Source: Achromobacter agilis (GTDB lineage: Bacteria > Pseudomonadota > Gammaproteobacteria > Burkholderiales > Burkholderiaceae_B). Taken from it: a DNA stretch of 64,000 bases. The translations under genes and the position numbers were made by a program. Shown one piece after another: positions 41,886-55,500 of this stretch. How positions within the stretch are numbered: the first letter of the stretch is position 1; each line of letters opens with the position of its first letter. The notes under the pieces are model-generated. The model ran no database searches, had not been told where the DNA came from, and was given only the letters and a program-made list of their open reading frames with translations. Where the stretch lies: positions 54,580 to 118,579 of the forward strand of contig NZ_UFQB01000022.1 in assembly GCF_900496965.1 (NCBI RefSeq), given 5' to 3'.

Positions 41886-44364
41886 AGACTTCATCAAGCA
41901 ATCCGCCGCGGCCGCGGCCGCCACCGTGGCCGGCATTCCCATCGTCGGCTATACGCAGAACATCGTCACCGAATCCGAGGCCGCCAAGCTCAAGTGGTCC
42001 AAGGCGCCCTGTAGGTTCTGCGGGACCGGCTGCGGCGTGAACGTCGCGGTGAAGGACAACCAGGTCGTGGCGACGCACGGCGATTTCAACGCCGAAGTGA
42101 ACAAGGGGCTGAACTGCGTCAAGGGCTACTTCCTGTCCAAGATCATGTACGGCAACGACCGGCTGACCACGCCGCTGCTGCGCATGAAGGACGGCAAGTA
42201 CGCCAAGGACGGCGAGTTCGCGCCGGTGTCCTGGGACCAGGCCTTCGACGTCATGGCCGAGCAGTTCAAACGGGTGCTCAAGGACAAGGGCCCCGAAGCC
42301 GTGGGCATGTTCGGCTCCGGGCAATGGACGGTCTGGGAAGGCTACGCCGCGCTCAAGCTGATGAAGGCAGGCTTCCGGTCCAACAACCTGGACCCGAACG
42401 CGCGCCACTGCATGGCTTCGGCCGCAGTGGGCTTCATGCGCACCTTCGGCGCCGACGAACCCATGGGCTGCTACGACGACATCGAAAACGCCGATGCCTT
42501 CGTGCTGTGGGGCTCCAACATGGCGGAGATGCACCCGATCCTGTGGACCCGCGTCACCGACCGCCGCCTGTCGGCGCCCAAGACCAAGGTGGCCGTGCTT
42601 TCCACGTTCGAGCACCGTTCGTACGAACTGGCCGACCTGACCCTGACCTTCACCCCGCAGACCGACCTGGCGATCCTGAACTACATCGCCAACTACATCA
42701 TCGAGACCAAGCGGGTAAACCGGGATTTCGTGGACAAGCACACGGTGTTCCACGAAGGCAACGCGGACATCGGCTACGGGCTGCGCCCCGACCATCCCCT
42801 GCAAAAGGCCGCCAAGAACGCCGACAAGGCCGGCGGATCCCGCCCCATTACCTACGACGAATTCGCCAAGTTCGTCTCCAAGTACGACCTGGATTACACG
42901 TCCAAGTTGAGCGGCGTGCCCAAGAAGCAGCTGCAGGATCTGGCCGAGCTCTATGCCGACCCGAAGGTGCGCGTCACCTCGTTCTGGACCATGGGCTTCA
43001 ACCAGCACACGCGCGGGGTGTGGGCCAACAATATGGTCTACAACATCCACCTGCTGACGGGCAAGATCTCCACGCCGGGCAACAGCCCGTTCTCGCTGAC
43101 GGGCCAGCCGTCCGCCTGTGGCACCGCGCGCGAAGTGGGTACGTTCTCGCACCGGCTGCCGGCGGACCTGGTGGTGACGAACCCCAAGCACCGCGCCCAC
43201 GCCGAAGAACTGTGGCAGCTGCCCGACGGCACCATCCCCAGCAAGGTGGGGGCGCATGCCGTGCTGCAGAACCGCATGCTCAAGGACGGCAAGATCAACG
43301 CCTACTGGGTGATGGTCAATAACAATATGCAGGCGGCCGCCAACCTGATGAACGAAGGGCTGCCGGGGTATCGCAACCCGGAGAATTTCATCGTGGTGTC
43401 GGATGCCTATCCGACGGTCACGACCATCTCCGCCGACCTGATCCTGCCCGCAGCCATGTGGGTCGAGAAGGAAGGCGCCTACGGCAACGCGGAACGCCGC
43501 ACGCAGTTCTGGCACCAGTTGGTCAACGCGCCCGGCCAGGCCCGCTCCGACCTGTGGCAGCTCATGGAATTTTCCAAGCGCTTCAAGGTCGAGGAGGTCT
43601 GGCCCGCCGACCTGCTGGCCAAGAAACCCGAATACCGCGACAAAACCCTGTTCGACGTGCTGTTCGCCAACGGCAAGGTCAACCGGTATCCGAACACCGA
43701 GCGCGCCAAGGACTACGCCAACCAGGAATCGGAGGCCTTCGGCTTCTACGTGCAGAAGGGCCTGTTCGAGGAATACGCCGAATTCGGCCGCGGCCATGGC
43801 CACGACCTGGCACCTTTCGACACCTACCACGAGGTGCGCGGCCTGCGCTGGCCCGTGGTCAAGGGCAAGGAAACCCTGTGGCGCTACCGTGAAGGCAGCG
43901 ATCCCTACGTGAAGCCGGGCGCCGGCTTCGAGTTCTACGGCAACCCCGACGGCCGCGCCGTGATCTACGCCCTGCCCTACGAGCCGCCGGCGGAATCGCC
44001 GGACAAGGAATATCCGTTCTGGCTGTCGACCGGGCGCGTGCTGGAGCACTGGCATTCCGGCTCCATGACGCGGCGCGTGCCGGAGCTGTACAAGGCGTTT
44101 CCCAACGCGGTCTGTTTCATGCATCCGGACGACGCGCAGGAAATGGGCCTGCGGCGCGGCGTCGAGGTGGAAGTCGTGTCGCGGCGCGGCAAGATGCGCA
44201 CGCGCGTGGAAACGCGCGGACGCGACAAGCCGCCGCGCGGCCTGGTCTTCGTGCCCTGGTTCGACGCCGGCCAGTTGATCAACAAGGTCACGCTGGACGC
44301 CACCGACCCCATTTCGTTCCAGACCGATTTCAAGAAGTGCGCGGTCAAGATCGTCAAGGTCTGA
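41869..44364 (+). CDS. napA: periplasmic nitrate reductase catalytic subunit NapA
   Basis: The 831-residue molybdoenzyme starts at ATG 41869 (GAGGAG upstream; TTG 41863 is also in frame). The Tat signal is [20 protein letters not shown] (twin Arg 5-6). The [4Fe-4S] cysteines are C48, C51, C55 and C83 (CRFCGTGCG...NCVKG), and Cys181 in [10 protein letters not shown] ligates molybdenum of the bis-MGD cofactor. NapA reduces nitrate to nitrite in the periplasm, taking electrons from NapB. Length fits the family. It lies in the order napE-D-A-B-C without napF, G or H. Confidence 0.97.
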   Translation: MAMARRDFIKQSAAAAAATVAGIPIVGYTQNIVTESEAAKLKWSKAPCRFCGTGCGVNVAVKDNQVVATHGDFNAEVNKGLNCVKGYFLSKIMYGNDRLTTPLLRMKDGKYAKDGEFAPVSWDQAFDVMAEQFKRVLKDKGPEAVGMFGSGQWTVWEGYAALKLMKAGFRSNNLDPNARHCMASAAVGFMRTFGADEPMGCYDDIENADAFVLWGSNMAEMHPILWTRVTDRRLSAPKTKVAVLSTFEHRSYELADLTLTFTPQTDLAILNYIANYIIETKRVNRDFVDKHTVFHEGNADIGYGLRPDHPLQKAAKNADKAGGSRPITYDEFAKFVSKYDLDYTSKLSGVPKKQLQDLAELYADPKVRVTSFWTMGFNQHTRGVWANNMVYNIHLLTGKISTPGNSPFSLTGQPSACGTAREVGTFSHRLPADLVVTNPKHRAHAEELWQLPDGTIPSKVGAHAVLQNRMLKDGKINAYWVMVNNNMQAAANLMNEGLPGYRNPENFIVVSDAYPTVTTISADLILPAAMWVEKEGAYGNAERRTQFWHQLVNAPGQARSDLWQLMEFSKRFKVEEVWPADLLAKKPEYRDKTLFDVLFANGKVNRYPNTERAKDYANQESEAFGFYVQKGLFEEYAEFGRGHGHDLAPFDTYHEVRGLRWPVVKGKETLWRYREGSDPYVKPGAGFEFYGNPDGRAVIYALPYEPPAESPDKEYPFWLSTGRVLEHWHSGSMTRRVPELYKAFPNAVCFMHPDDAQEMGLRRGVEVEVVSRRGKMRTRVETRGRDKPPRGLVFVPWFDAGQLINKVTLDATDPISFQTDFKKCAVKIVKV

Positions 44365-44384
44365 AAGGCGAACCGGAGACAGCC

Positions 44385-44861
44385 ATGAACCTACGCGCCC
44401 TCACCCTCAGCTTGTGCGCCGTCCTCGGCTCCGCCGCCTGGGCGGCGCCCCCGCTGGAAGTGGAAGACCCGATGCGCGGCCCCACCCCGGTCGCGCAGGA
44501 AACCGATCCTCCGCTGATCAGCCCGATCGAAAACAAGGACATCAAGCGGATGCGCACGTATTCCATGCAGCCGCCCACCATCCCGCACAAGATCGACGGC
44601 TACCAGATCGACAAGAACTTCAACCGCTGCCTGTCCTGCCACGCCCGGGTCAACACCGAGGAAACCCAGGCGCCGCCCCTGAGCGTGACCCACTATATGG
44701 ACCGCGACAGCAACGTGCTGGCCGAGGTGTCGCCGCGCCGCTACTTCTGTGTGCAGTGCCACGTGCCGCAGTCTGAGGCCAAGCCGCTGGTGACCAACAC
44801 CTACCAGGACATCGACGTGATCCTCAAGCGCCTGACCGCTCCGGCGTCCGACAAGAAGTAA
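44385..44861 (+). CDS. napB: dihaem cytochrome c subunit NapB
   Basis: The 158-residue protein starts at ATG 44385, 20 bp after napA. A signal peptide ends near AAWA-APP (residue 20). Two CXXCH haem sites lie at 82-86 (CLSCH) and 122-126 (CVQCH); His69 and His103 are the likely distal ligands. NapB passes electrons from NapC to NapA. Both haems need the Ccm machinery encoded immediately downstream. Confidence 0.97.
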   Translation: MNLRALTLSLCAVLGSAAWAAPPLEVEDPMRGPTPVAQETDPPLISPIENKDIKRMRTYSMQPPTIPHKIDGYQIDKNFNRCLSCHARVNTEETQAPPLSVTHYMDRDSNVLAEVSPRRYFCVQCHVPQSEAKPLVTNTYQDIDVILKRLTAPASDKK

Positions 44862-44877
44862 GGGACGGGAGGCTGCC

Positions 44878-45516
44878 ATGGTCAAACTCATCAAGCGCTA
44901 CTGGAACATCGTCCGCCGGCCCAGCGTGCATTTCAGCCTGGGCTTCCTGACGGTGGGCGGGTTCATCGGCGGCATCCTGTTCTGGGGCGCCTTCAACACC
45001 GCCATGGAGCTCACCAATACCGAGAAGTTCTGCACGGGCTGCCACGAGATGCGCGACAACGTGTACGCCGAACTCAAGGGCACGATCCACTTCACCAACC
45101 GCTCTGGGGTGCGGGCGCTGTGTTCGGATTGCCACGTTCCGCACAACTGGACGGACAAGATCGCGCGCAAGATGCAGGCGTCCAAGGAAGTGTGGGGCAA
45201 GATCTTCGGCACGATCGACACCCGCGAGAAGTTCGTGGACAAGCGCCTGGAACTGGCCCAGCACGAATGGGCGCGTTTCAAGGCCAACGATTCGCTGGAA
45301 TGCCGCAACTGCCATAACTACGACTACATGGACTTCACCCGCCAGAGCGTGCGCGCGCAGAACATGCACTCCACCTACCTGGCCGACAAGAGCAAGACCT
45401 GCATCGACTGCCACAAGGGCATTGCCCACAAGCTGCCGAACATGCCGCCCGGCCAGACCTCGCTGGCGCCCGAGCCGGCGGGGACCGGCAAAGAAGTCGC
45501 GCATGCGGCCCGCTGA
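44878..45516 (+). CDS. napC: tetrahaem quinol dehydrogenase NapC
   Basis: The 212-residue protein has an uncleaved N-terminal membrane helix (about residues 20-42) and four CXXCH motifs at 52-56, 82-86, 142-146 and 175-179, the NapC/NirT pattern. It oxidises ubiquinol/menaquinol in the membrane and reduces NapB. The gene starts 16 bp after napB and its end overlaps ccmA by 14 bp, so cytochrome maturation genes are directly coupled to it. Confidence 0.96.
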   Translation: MVKLIKRYWNIVRRPSVHFSLGFLTVGGFIGGILFWGAFNTAMELTNTEKFCTGCHEMRDNVYAELKGTIHFTNRSGVRALCSDCHVPHNWTDKIARKMQASKEVWGKIFGTIDTREKFVDKRLELAQHEWARFKANDSLECRNCHNYDYMDFTRQSVRAQNMHSTYLADKSKTCIDCHKGIAHKLPNMPPGQTSLAPEPAGTGKEVAHAAR

Positions 45517-46186
45517 CGCGCCGCCGCCGGTCCTCGGCGCGCGCGGGCTGGTCAGCCGCCGCGGCGGTCCTCGGGGCCTCGCCCCGGTGGACTTCGAACT
45601 GCATGCCGGCCAGCTGCTGCACGTGCGCGGCGCCAACGGCAGCGGCAAGACCAGCCTGCTGCGCATGCTGGCCGGCCTGTTGCGGCCGCTGGCGGGCAGC
45701 GTGCTCTGGCACGGCGGCGACGTGCGCCGCGCGCCCTCGGCCTATTTCGCCAGCATGGCGTTCCTGGCGCACGGCAACGGCCTGTGCGGCGAACTGAGCG
45801 CCGCCGAGAACCTGCGTTATGCCTTGCACGTCGCAGGCACGCCGCAGCCGGAGCCGCGCATCGCCGAGACGCTGCGCGACTGGCGCCTGGACGGCTGCGC
45901 CGGCCTCCCCGCCCTGCGCCTGTCGCAGGGGCAGAGCCGGCGGCTGGCGCTCGCGGCGATCGTGCTGGGCGGCAAGGCCCTGTGGCTGCTCGACGAACCC
46001 GACGCAGGCCTGGACGCGGCCAGCCTGGAGCAGCTGCGCGCGGCGCTGGATGCCCATCTGGCCGCCGGCGGGGCCGCCGTGGTCGCTTCGCACCGCGAAC
46101 CCGGCACCGCCGCGGCCCACACCCAAACCCTGGACATGGATGACTACGCGGATGCTGGCTACGCTGTCGCAGTTGGCGTTACGTGA
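45503..46186 (+). CDS. ccmA: cytochrome c biogenesis ATPase CcmA
   Basis: The 227-residue ABC ATPase starts at ATG 45503 inside the end of napC. It carries Walker [13 protein letters not shown] (about residues 43-54), signature [14 protein letters not shown] and Walker [13 protein letters not shown]. With CcmB it powers release of holo-CcmE from CcmC during haem delivery to apocytochromes. It is first of nine ccm genes in the standard order. Confidence 0.95.
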   Translation: MRPADAPPPVLGARGLVSRRGGPRGLAPVDFELHAGQLLHVRGANGSGKTSLLRMLAGLLRPLAGSVLWHGGDVRRAPSAYFASMAFLAHGNGLCGELSAAENLRYALHVAGTPQPEPRIAETLRDWRLDGCAGLPALRLSQGQSRRLALAAIVLGGKALWLLDEPDAGLDAASLEQLRAALDAHLAAGGAAVVASHREPGTAAAHTQTLDMDDYADAGYAVAVGVT

Positions 46187-46817
46187 GATCCGGCTGGCTT
46201 GGAGACGGCCGGCGGATACGCTGGGCGCCACGCTGTTTTTTGTCGTGGCGGGCGCGATGTTCCCGCTTGCGGTCGGGCCCGACCCCGCGCTGCTGCTCGC
46301 GATCGGGCCGGGCGTGCTGTGGGTCTGCGCGCTGCTGGGCATCCTGCTGACCCTGAACCGCCCATTCGCGCAGGATTACGACAACGGCGCGCTGGAGCAA
46401 TTGCTGGTGTCGCCGCATCCCTTGCCGCTGCTGGTGGGCGCCAAGCTGGCGGCGCACTGGTTCAGCAGCTGCCTGCCGCTGATCCTGGCGAGCCCGGTGC
46501 TGGCCCTGCAATTCGGCCTGCCGCCGCACGCCATCGGCATCCTGGTCCTGTCCCTGCTGCTGGGCACCCCCACGCTGGCGCTGGTGGGCGGGCTGGGCGC
46601 GGCGCTGACGCTGGGCCTGCGCGGCGGCGCCCTGCTGCCGCTGCTGGTCCTGCCGCTGTACGTGCCGGTGCTGATCTTCGGCGCGGGCGCGGTATCGGCC
46701 ACGCACGCCGGCCTGGGCGCCGGGCCGCAGCTATCGCTGCTGGGCGCATGCCTGTGCCTGGCCATCCTGCTGTGTCCGTGGAGCGCCTCGGCGGCGCTGC
46801 GCGTGGCGCTGGACTAG
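46152..46817 (+). CDS. ccmB: haem exporter membrane subunit CcmB
   Basis: The 221-residue protein has six hydrophobic segments and the family sequence [35 protein letters not shown] with FAQDYDNGALEQLLVSP. ATG 46152 gives the usual CcmB length; an in-frame ATG at 46140 adds four residues. It overlaps ccmA by 35 bp. It forms the CcmAB complex. Confidence 0.94.
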   Translation: MLATLSQLALREIRLAWRRPADTLGATLFFVVAGAMFPLAVGPDPALLLAIGPGVLWVCALLGILLTLNRPFAQDYDNGALEQLLVSPHPLPLLVGAKLAAHWFSSCLPLILASPVLALQFGLPPHAIGILVLSLLLGTPTLALVGGLGAALTLGLRGGALLPLLVLPLYVPVLIFGAGAVSATHAGLGAGPQLSLLGACLCLAILLCPWSASAALRVALD

Positions 46818-46832
46818 GGCACGGAAAACGCC

Positions 46833-47612
46833 ATGCACAAGCACCCCGCCCTGGACGCCTGCCCTTCCCCCGCCGCCGCGGGCGCGGGCTGGCTGCGCTA
46901 TGCCTCGCCCGCGCTGTTCTATCCCCTGGCCGGCCGGCTGATCCCGTGGCTGGCGCTGGCTGCCGCGCTGCTGGCCTGCGCGGGCCTGTACGTGGGGCTG
47001 GCCGTGGCCCCCGCCGACAGCCAGCAGGGCGAGGTCTACCGCATCCTTTTCATCCACGTGGCGGCGGCCTGGATGTCGATGTTCCTGTATCTGGTCATGG
47101 CGGCTTACGCCGCGCTGGGCCTGGTCTTCCACACCCGCCTCTCGTTCATGATGATGCGGGCGCTGGCGCCCACCGGCGCGTTGTTCACGTTCCTGACGCT
47201 ATGGACCGGCGCGCTGTGGGGCAAGCCGACCTGGGGCGCGTGGTGGGTATGGGACGCCCGGCTGACCTCCGAGCTGATCCTGCTCTTCCTGTACCTCGGC
47301 TTCATGGCCTTGCAGGCGGCCGCCTCCGACGACGCGCAGCGGGCGGACCGCGGCGGCGCGATCCTGCTGCTGGCGGGCGTGGTCAACGTGCCCATCATCT
47401 ATTTCTCGGTGCGCTGGTGGAACACGCTGCACCAGGGCGCCTCCATCAGTCTCACCACGGCGCCTTCCATGGCGAACATCATGCTGACGGCAATGCTGCT
47501 CATGGTGGCGGCGTTCTGGCTCTACAGCGCGGCGGCGGCGCTGGCGCGCGTGCGCGGCATCATCGCCGAACGCGAGCCGGGCGCGGTCCGGCCCCGGCGG
47601 GAGGCGCGATGA
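46833..47612 (+). CDS. ccmC: haem handling protein CcmC
   Basis: The 259-residue inner-membrane protein has six helices and the tryptophan-rich WWD-type motif [15 protein letters not shown] (134-148). Periplasmic loop His residues flank it (FHTRLSFM region earlier, [10 protein letters not shown] later). CcmC attaches haem to CcmE. A 25-residue N-terminal extension precedes the first conserved segment. The stop overlaps the ccmD start. Confidence 0.96.
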   Translation: MHKHPALDACPSPAAAGAGWLRYASPALFYPLAGRLIPWLALAAALLACAGLYVGLAVAPADSQQGEVYRILFIHVAAAWMSMFLYLVMAAYAALGLVFHTRLSFMMMRALAPTGALFTFLTLWTGALWGKPTWGAWWVWDARLTSELILLFLYLGFMALQAAASDDAQRADRGGAILLLAGVVNVPIIYFSVRWWNTLHQGASISLTTAPSMANIMLTAMLLMVAAFWLYSAAAALARVRGIIAEREPGAVRPRREAR

Positions 47613-47782
47613 GCTGGGAAGCGCTGTTCTCGCTGCAGGGCCACAGCCCCTATCTGCTCGGCGCCTACGGAATGGCGCTGGCGCTGGTCGGGCTGGAGGC
47701 CTTCGTGCTGTGGCGGCGCGCCCGTGCCCGGCGGGCGGCCGAGGAGCGGCACCCCGGCCGCCCGGACGGAGCCCGGCCATGA
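47609..47782 (+). CDS. ccmD: small haem-exporter accessory protein CcmD
   Basis: A 57-residue protein with one membrane helix (about residues 15-35: [20 protein letters not shown]) and an Arg-rich tail ([11 protein letters not shown]), as in CcmD, which helps release holo-CcmE. ATG 47609 overlaps the ccmC stop (ATGA), and its own stop overlaps ccmE. Sequence conservation in this family is low, so the call rests largely on position. Confidence 0.88.
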   Translation: MSWEALFSLQGHSPYLLGAYGMALALVGLEAFVLWRRARARRAAEERHPGRPDGARP

Positions 47783-48251
47783 GCCCGCGCAAGCGCCGCG
47801 CCCTGGCCATCGCCGGCGGCCTGGGCCTGCTGGCCCTGGCCGCGGCCCTCGTGCTCAACGCGCTGCAATCCAACCTGGTGTTCTTCTTCAGCCCCACCCA
47901 GGTCATGGCAAAGGAAGCGCCCAGCAGCGGCAGCTTCCGCGTCGGCGGCCTGGTGGAGCAAGGGTCGCTGCGCCGCGAAGCCGACGGGCTGACGCTGCGC
48001 TTCGTGGTGACGGACACCGCCCACACCGTGCCGGTGAGCTACCAGGGCCTGCTGCCCGACCTGTTCCGCGAGGGCAAGGGCGTGGTGGTGGCCGGCAAGC
48101 TGGGCCCGGACGGCGTGTTCCGCGCGACCGAAGTGCTGGCCAAGCATGACGAAAACTATATGCCGCCCGAGGCCGCCGACGCGCTCAAGCGCGCGGGCGG
48201 CGCGGCAAGTCCGGGCGCCGCGCCCGCCAATGCCATGCGGGCGCAGGCGCG

Positions 48252-48255
<4 letters not shown>
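47779..48255 (+). CDS. ccmE: haem chaperone CcmE
   Basis: The 158-residue protein has an N-terminal membrane anchor (about residues 8-28) and a beta-barrel domain with [30 protein letters not shown]. The haem-binding His123 and Tyr127 lie in [11 protein letters not shown]; His binds haem covalently. The C-terminal tail is Ala-rich. It receives haem from CcmC and passes it to CcmF/H. Confidence 0.96.
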
Positions 48256-50260
<2,005 letters not shown>

Positions 50261-50261
<1 letters not shown>

Positions 50262-50782
50262 TGCTGCGCTACCTGCTGCCGCTGGCCGCCTTTCTGGCGA
50301 TGGCCGCATTCCTGGCGATGGGATTGTCGCGCGACCCGCGGGCGGTGCCTTCCGTCCTGATCGACAAGCCGGCCCCCGCCATCGGCCTGCCCGTCCTGCT
50401 GGCCCCCGGCCAGAAACTGGATGTGCAGGCGCTGCGCGGCCAGGTCTGGCTGCTGAACGTCTGGGCATCCTGGTGCGGCCCCTGCCGCGACGAACTGCCC
50501 GTGCTGCGCGAAGCCTCCCAGCGCCACGGCATTGCGCTGTATGGCCTGAACTACAAGGACAAGCCGGAAGACGCCACGGCCTGGCTGGCCCGCAACGGCA
50601 ATCCTTATATCGCCTCGGCCAGCGACACGGATGGCCGCGTCGGCATCGAGTATGGCGTCTATGGCGTGCCGGAGACCTTCGTGATCGACAAGGACGGCCG
50701 CATCCGCTACAGGCAGCTGGGCCTGATCACGCCGGAAATCTGGAGCAGCCGCATGCTGCCCGCGATCGAGGCGCTGAAATGA
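50261..50782 (+). CDS. ccmG: thiol-disulfide oxidoreductase CcmG/DsbE
   Basis: The 173-residue thioredoxin-like protein has an N-terminal membrane anchor (residues 1-22), the active site WCGPC with Cys72 and Cys75, the CcmG-type GLNYKDKPEDATAWL, and the cis-Pro region YGVPETFVID. It keeps apocytochrome CXXCH cysteines reduced. It starts at the last base of the ccmF stop. Confidence 0.96.
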
Positions 50783-51249
50783 CGCGGCGGCCCGCCCTGC
50801 TTGCCGCCCTGGCCCTCGCACTGGCGCTCCTGGGCCCGGCGCCCGCCCCGGCCCAGGCGCCTCCCGCCCCGGCGCTGTCCGCGGACCAGGAACAGCGCGC
50901 CGACAAGCTGGCGCACCGCCTGCGCTGCCTGGTTTGCCAGAACCAGACCCTGGCCGAATCCAACGCGCCGCTGGCGCACGACATGCGCAACCTGATCCGC
51001 GGCCAGCTGGCCGAAGGCAGGACCGATGCCCAGATCATGCGCTTCTTCGAAGACCGGTACGGCGACTTCGTGCGCTACGACCCGCCCTTCAAGCCCATCA
51101 CCTGGCTGCTGTGGCTGGGGCCGTTTGCGCTGCTGGCGCTGGGCTTCGCCGTGCTGCTGCGCACGCTCAAGCGGCGCGCCGGCGCGCGCGCGCCGCTGAC
51201 GGCGGACGAACGCGAGCGCGCCGCCCGCTTCCTGGATACCGGCTCATGA
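50779..51249 (+). CDS. ccmH: cytochrome c maturation protein CcmH
   Basis: The 156-residue protein has a signal peptide (residues 1-25), the redox motif LRCLVCQNQ (Cys50, Cys53), the helix MRNLIRGQLAEGRTDAQIMRFFEDRYGDFVRYDPPF and one membrane helix (about 108-130). It works with CcmG in apocytochrome thiol reduction and with CcmF/I in ligation. ATG 50779 overlaps the ccmG stop. Confidence 0.95.
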   Translation: MTRRPALLAALALALALLGPAPAPAQAPPAPALSADQEQRADKLAHRLRCLVCQNQTLAESNAPLAHDMRNLIRGQLAEGRTDAQIMRFFEDRYGDFVRYDPPFKPITWLLWLGPFALLALGFAVLLRTLKRRAGARAPLTADERERAARFLDTGS

Positions 51250-52475
51250 CCGCGCTCTGGCTCATCGTGGTGATCCTGCTGCTGGCGACCCTGCTCTGCC
51301 TGATCCCCCCGCTGCTGCGCCGCGCGCCCCCGGCGCAGCCGGCCGCCGACGCCAATGTGCGCGCGTTCTACCTGGCGCAGCGCGAACAGCTGCGGCGCGA
51401 CCTGAAGAACGGCAGCCTCACGGCCTGCGCGCAGGCGCGCGCCGAAGAAGAGATGCAGCGCGACCTGCTGCAGGACCTGGAACTGCGCCGCCCGCGCGCC
51501 GCGCCGTGGGCCGGACAGCGCGCGGGCGTGGCCGCCGCCTGCCTGCTCAGCGTGCTGATCCCCGTCGCCGCCGTGCTGCTGTACGGCCAGCTGGGCAACC
51601 CGCGCGCGGCGGCCGGCGCCGCGGCCGTGCCCGCCGAACCGCATGCCGGCGCCTCCGGCGCATCGAGCGACGACATGGCGCTGGCGATCAACGCGCTGGC
51701 CCAGCGCCTGCGGGCCGCGCCCGACGACCCCGATGGCTGGTACATGCTGGCGCGCTCCTATGAAACCCTGGGCCGCTACGCCGACGCCGTCGCCGCCTAC
51801 CAGCAGGTGCTGCGCCTGGTGCCCGGCCAGGCCGCCGTGCTGGCCGACCTGGCCGACGCGTTGCTGTCCGCCAACCAGGGCACGCCCGATGCGGCGTCCA
51901 TCGCGGCGGTCGCGCAGGCGCTGGCCGCGCAGCCCGATCAGCCGAAGGCCCTGGCGCTGGCGGGCATGATGGCCCTGCGGCGGGGCGATGCCGCCGAAGC
52001 GCTGGCGCACTGGGAACGCCTGCAGACCCGGCTGCCGCCGGGCTCGGAAGCGGCGCGCCAGATCCAGTCCAATATCGCCCAGGCACGCGCGATGGCCGCG
52101 GGCTCGCCGCCCGCCCCTGCCGCGCCCGCCGCCGCGCGGATCAGCGGACGCGCCCGCATCGCCGACGCGCTGCGCGATCAGGTCCAGCCTACCGATACCG
52201 TGTTCATCCTGGCGCGGCCGGAGGATGGGCCGCGCATGCCGTTGGCCATCCTGCAGATGCAGGTCGCCGACCTGCCCCGGGATTTCGTGCTGGACGACAG
52301 CAGCGCGATATCGCCCGACGCGACCCTGTCGCGCGCCAGCAAGGTGCGGGTGGAGATCCGCGTCAGTCGCTCGGGCACGGCGGCCGCCCGGCCCGGAGAT
52401 CTGGGCGGCGCGCTGCCAGGCGTCGGCGTGCCGGCCGGCGGGCTGGAGCTGGTGGCCGATACCGTCGTGCGCTAG
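51246..52475 (+). CDS. ccmI: cytochrome c maturation protein CcmI (TPR)
   Basis: The 409-residue protein has two N-terminal membrane helices (about residues 3-25 and 98-116), a cytoplasmic loop rich in charged helices between them, and periplasmic TPR repeats (for example WYMLARSYETLGRYADAVAAYQQVLRLVPG) from about 150 to 275. A C-terminal beta-rich domain follows (ADTVFILARPEDGPRMPLAILQMQV-like). CcmI binds apocytochrome C-termini for the CcmFH ligase. It is last of the nap-ccm run and converges on ttrA. Confidence 0.93.
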   Translation: MTALWLIVVILLLATLLCLIPPLLRRAPPAQPAADANVRAFYLAQREQLRRDLKNGSLTACAQARAEEEMQRDLLQDLELRRPRAAPWAGQRAGVAAACLLSVLIPVAAVLLYGQLGNPRAAAGAAAVPAEPHAGASGASSDDMALAINALAQRLRAAPDDPDGWYMLARSYETLGRYADAVAAYQQVLRLVPGQAAVLADLADALLSANQGTPDAASIAAVAQALAAQPDQPKALALAGMMALRRGDAAEALAHWERLQTRLPPGSEAARQIQSNIAQARAMAAGSPPAPAAPAAARISGRARIADALRDQVQPTDTVFILARPEDGPRMPLAILQMQVADLPRDFVLDDSSAISPDATLSRASKVRVEIRVSRSGTAAARPGDLGGALPGVGVPAGGLELVADTVVR

Positions 52476-52512
52476 CGCCTGCCGGCGCCAGACGCGCCTG
52501 CCGGCGTCAGAC
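52475..52512. repeat. tandem 19-bp duplication at the ccmI/ttrA junction
   Basis: Two adjacent copies of GCGCCTGCCGGCG(C/T)CAGAC occupy 52475-52493 and 52494-52512, differing at one base. The unit begins at the last base of the ccmI stop, and copy 2 includes the ttrA stop codon (minus strand, 52507-52509). The base difference is in that stop position, so copy 1 does not carry it. Confidence 0.85.
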
Positions 52513-55500
52513 GCGCTCGATCCGGGCCGGCAGGCCTTGGCGCACCGCCGCGCCGGATACCCAATCGATCCAGACGTTGGCGTGCTCGCCGCGCGTGGCG
52601 TCGCTAAAACCCAGGTCGTTCAGGTTCACGCCCGCGCGCAGCGCGGGATCGTGCGGCATGGGCTTGCCGTCCACGACGTGGGCGCGCGCGCCCAGCTCGG
52701 TGTGGCCGTAGCCGTGCTCGATGCCGACCGCGCCCGGCTGGATGCCGTCGCGCAGCAGCGCGAGCCCCGTCACCGCGCCGCCCGGCGTCACGATGCGCAC
52801 CGCATCGCCGTTGCGGATGCCCAGGCGCTCGCCGTCCTGCCGGTTGATCGATACCGGATTGTGCGGATGCACCTGGCGCAGGCGGTTGACGCCGATGGAC
52901 ATGGAGCTCATCAGGTTGGACTTGAATGAGCTGAGCAGGAACGGCCAGTCCTGCTTGCCGTATTCCGCCCGCATGTCGCGGCCGTCCGCCAGGCGCGTCG
53001 GATACCAGGTCGGGCAGCCGCTGTAGCGCTCGCCGGTCATCGAGTGGCGAAAGCCCGCCAGCTCTTCGCTCCAGATATGCAGCGGCTTGGCGTAGGCAAG
53101 GCGCGTCCGCCGCGCGGGGCCTTCGCCCACCCAGGCGTCTTCCAGCTTGTCGAAGCGGCCGCCGCGGCTCATCAGCATGGCGACCTGGCGCCATTCGCCG
53201 GGCTTGAGCTTTTGTTGCAGCAAGGCGCCGTAGCGGTCCACGCCGGTCAGCGCCATATCGTCGTCGCTGGCCTCGGGCACCGGGCGGCCGGCCGCGAACG
53301 CAATATTGGCCATCCCGCGCAGGAAGAAGTCCTCCGGCGTGTCCAATGCGTACTTGGCGCCGTCCTTGTCCGACATGGCATTCGCGCCGAAGCCCGGCAT
53401 GCCCAGCCGCTTGGCGCAGGCGATCAGGAAGGTTTCCAGGCACACCGGCTCGCCGGCCGCATTGCGCGCCACGCGCGGCTGCACGGCGGGCCAGCGCACG
53501 GTGGACGCCTTGGCCACCACGTCCGCCCAGGGAGCCGACACGCCCCAGCTTTCGTACGTTACGGTGTCCGGCACGATGTAATCGGCCAGCGCATTAGTTT
53601 CATTGATGAAGGGGTTGATCGACACCGACAGCGGCAGCACGCGCGGATCTTTCAGCTTGTCGAACGCGACGTTCTTGAAGCCGGCAATGCCGTAGACCGG
53701 GTTGCTCATGTGGTTGAACCAGACCTTGGCGCGGTACGGATAGCCTGCCAGCGCGGAGGCCAGCATTTCGGAGCTGAGCCCGCCGGTGGCCGGGTACCAG
53801 GGCGCGTCCGCCGGATAGGCGGACTGGCCGGCGGCCCTCTTGCGTTTGAACTCGCTGGACTTCTCGTAAGGGAAGCGGTTGCGCGACAGGGACACGCCCT
53901 TGGGCGCGGCGCGGTTGGCGAAGCCGGCGATGTTGTAGCGCGGCCCCGGGCCATAGGGCGGGAACGGGCCGGCGTCCAGCAGCAGGCCGCCTTCTACATT
54001 GAGATTGCCCACCAGCGTGTTCAACATGGCAATGGCGTAGGTGGTATAGAAGCCCGCGCCGCTCATCGTGCCGCCATGCGCGTCGGCCACGGCAAGCTTG
54101 CCGTAACTGGTGAAGCGTTCGGCCAGCGACGCGATCTTGGCGGCGGGCACGCCGCACAGCTCGGCGTATTCGTCCAGGGTCTTGCGGCGGGCTTCTTCGC
54201 GCAGCAGCGACAGCGAAGAGCGCACGCGCATCGGCGGCGGCGCGCCCTCCATGCCCGGCACGGCCACGGCCTCGTCGACGAACAGCGTGGCGGGGCCCGC
54301 GACGGTGTGCGGCGCCAGCGTGCCGTCCTCCAGGCGCACGACGTATACGTCTTCCCATTTCTCGCCCGCGTCCGCCGGGCGCGGCCAGCCCAGGTCCGCG
54401 CCCCGCAGGAAACTGCCGCGGCGCGGGTGGCCGTCTTCGGCGACGACGAGATGGGTGGCGTTGGTCCAGGCCGTCTCGCCCGCCGCCTGCATGGCGGCCG
54501 GGCCGGGTTGCGACAGCATGCGGGCATTGAAGCGTTCGTTGTCCAGGATCCAGCGGATCAGGCCCATGGCAAGCGACAGATCGCTGGCGGGGTTGACCGG
54601 CAGCCACTCATTGCCCGATCCGGCCGACAGGCTGGAGGACGCGGGCAGCATGGGCGACACGACCACATAAGTGAAGCCGGTTTCCTCCGGACGCACCCGG
54701 GCTTCGGCCAATTGGCGGGCCTGGCGCTGGAAGGGGTTGCCGGATTGCGCCGGCGATGTGCCGATGAACAGGCCGAAGCGCGCATTGTCCCAGTCGGGCT
54801 TGCCGTGCGGCATGCCCTTCAGGTCGCCGAAAGCGGCGCCCGTGCCCACGCGGAAGCTCTGGCCGCAATAGGACCCATGGTTGCTGACGTTGACCGTGCC
54901 GAACGATTGCGCGGCAAAACGCTGAATCAACGGCGTGCGGCCTTCGTTGGCCGATTCGGTGAAGAGGAACTGGTTGACCTTGGCGCCGTATTCCGGATTC
55001 TTCGGATCCAGCGGCGTTTCGCGGTCGAAGAGCGCGCGCAGCCCTTCCACATGGCCCTCGCCGAACAGGTCGCCGCCCTCGCAGACTTCCTGCACCAGTT
55101 GCTCGAACGAGATGGTCTGCCACTTGCCCTCGCCGCGCCCGCCCACCCGCTTTAGCGGCTGCAGTACGCGGAACGGGCTGTTCATCTGTTCCAGCATGGC
55201 CGAACCGCGGGCGCACGAGGTCGCGCGCCCTTCCAGGCCGTTGTCGCCGCCCAGCTGCGCGTACACCTCGCGCACCGACGTTTCCATCGCGGCGGGCCGG
55301 GTGGTGGCCAGCGGATGATAAGGGTTGCCCGCCACGCGCAGGATGCGGTTTTCCTTGGTGTCCACGCGCAGCCGCACGCCGCACTGGGTCCAGCAGCCCA
55401 GACAGCTCGAGGGGCTGACGGTCTGGCCCGGCTGGGCGCTCAGCACGCCGGTCAAGGGATCGATGCGGAATTCAGGAGTCAGCGAATTGCCCCGCACGGC

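Noticed and set aside
41734..44124. 796-codon minus-strand open frame opposite napA
   Set aside because: Shadow of napA, whose Fe-S and Mo ligands are intact; the antisense product has no recognisable domain.
53044..55155. 703-codon open frame opposite ttrA
   Set aside because: It is antisense to a gene with clear catalytic motifs and its product is low-complexity Arg/Ala/Gly/His-rich, as high-GC shadow frames are.
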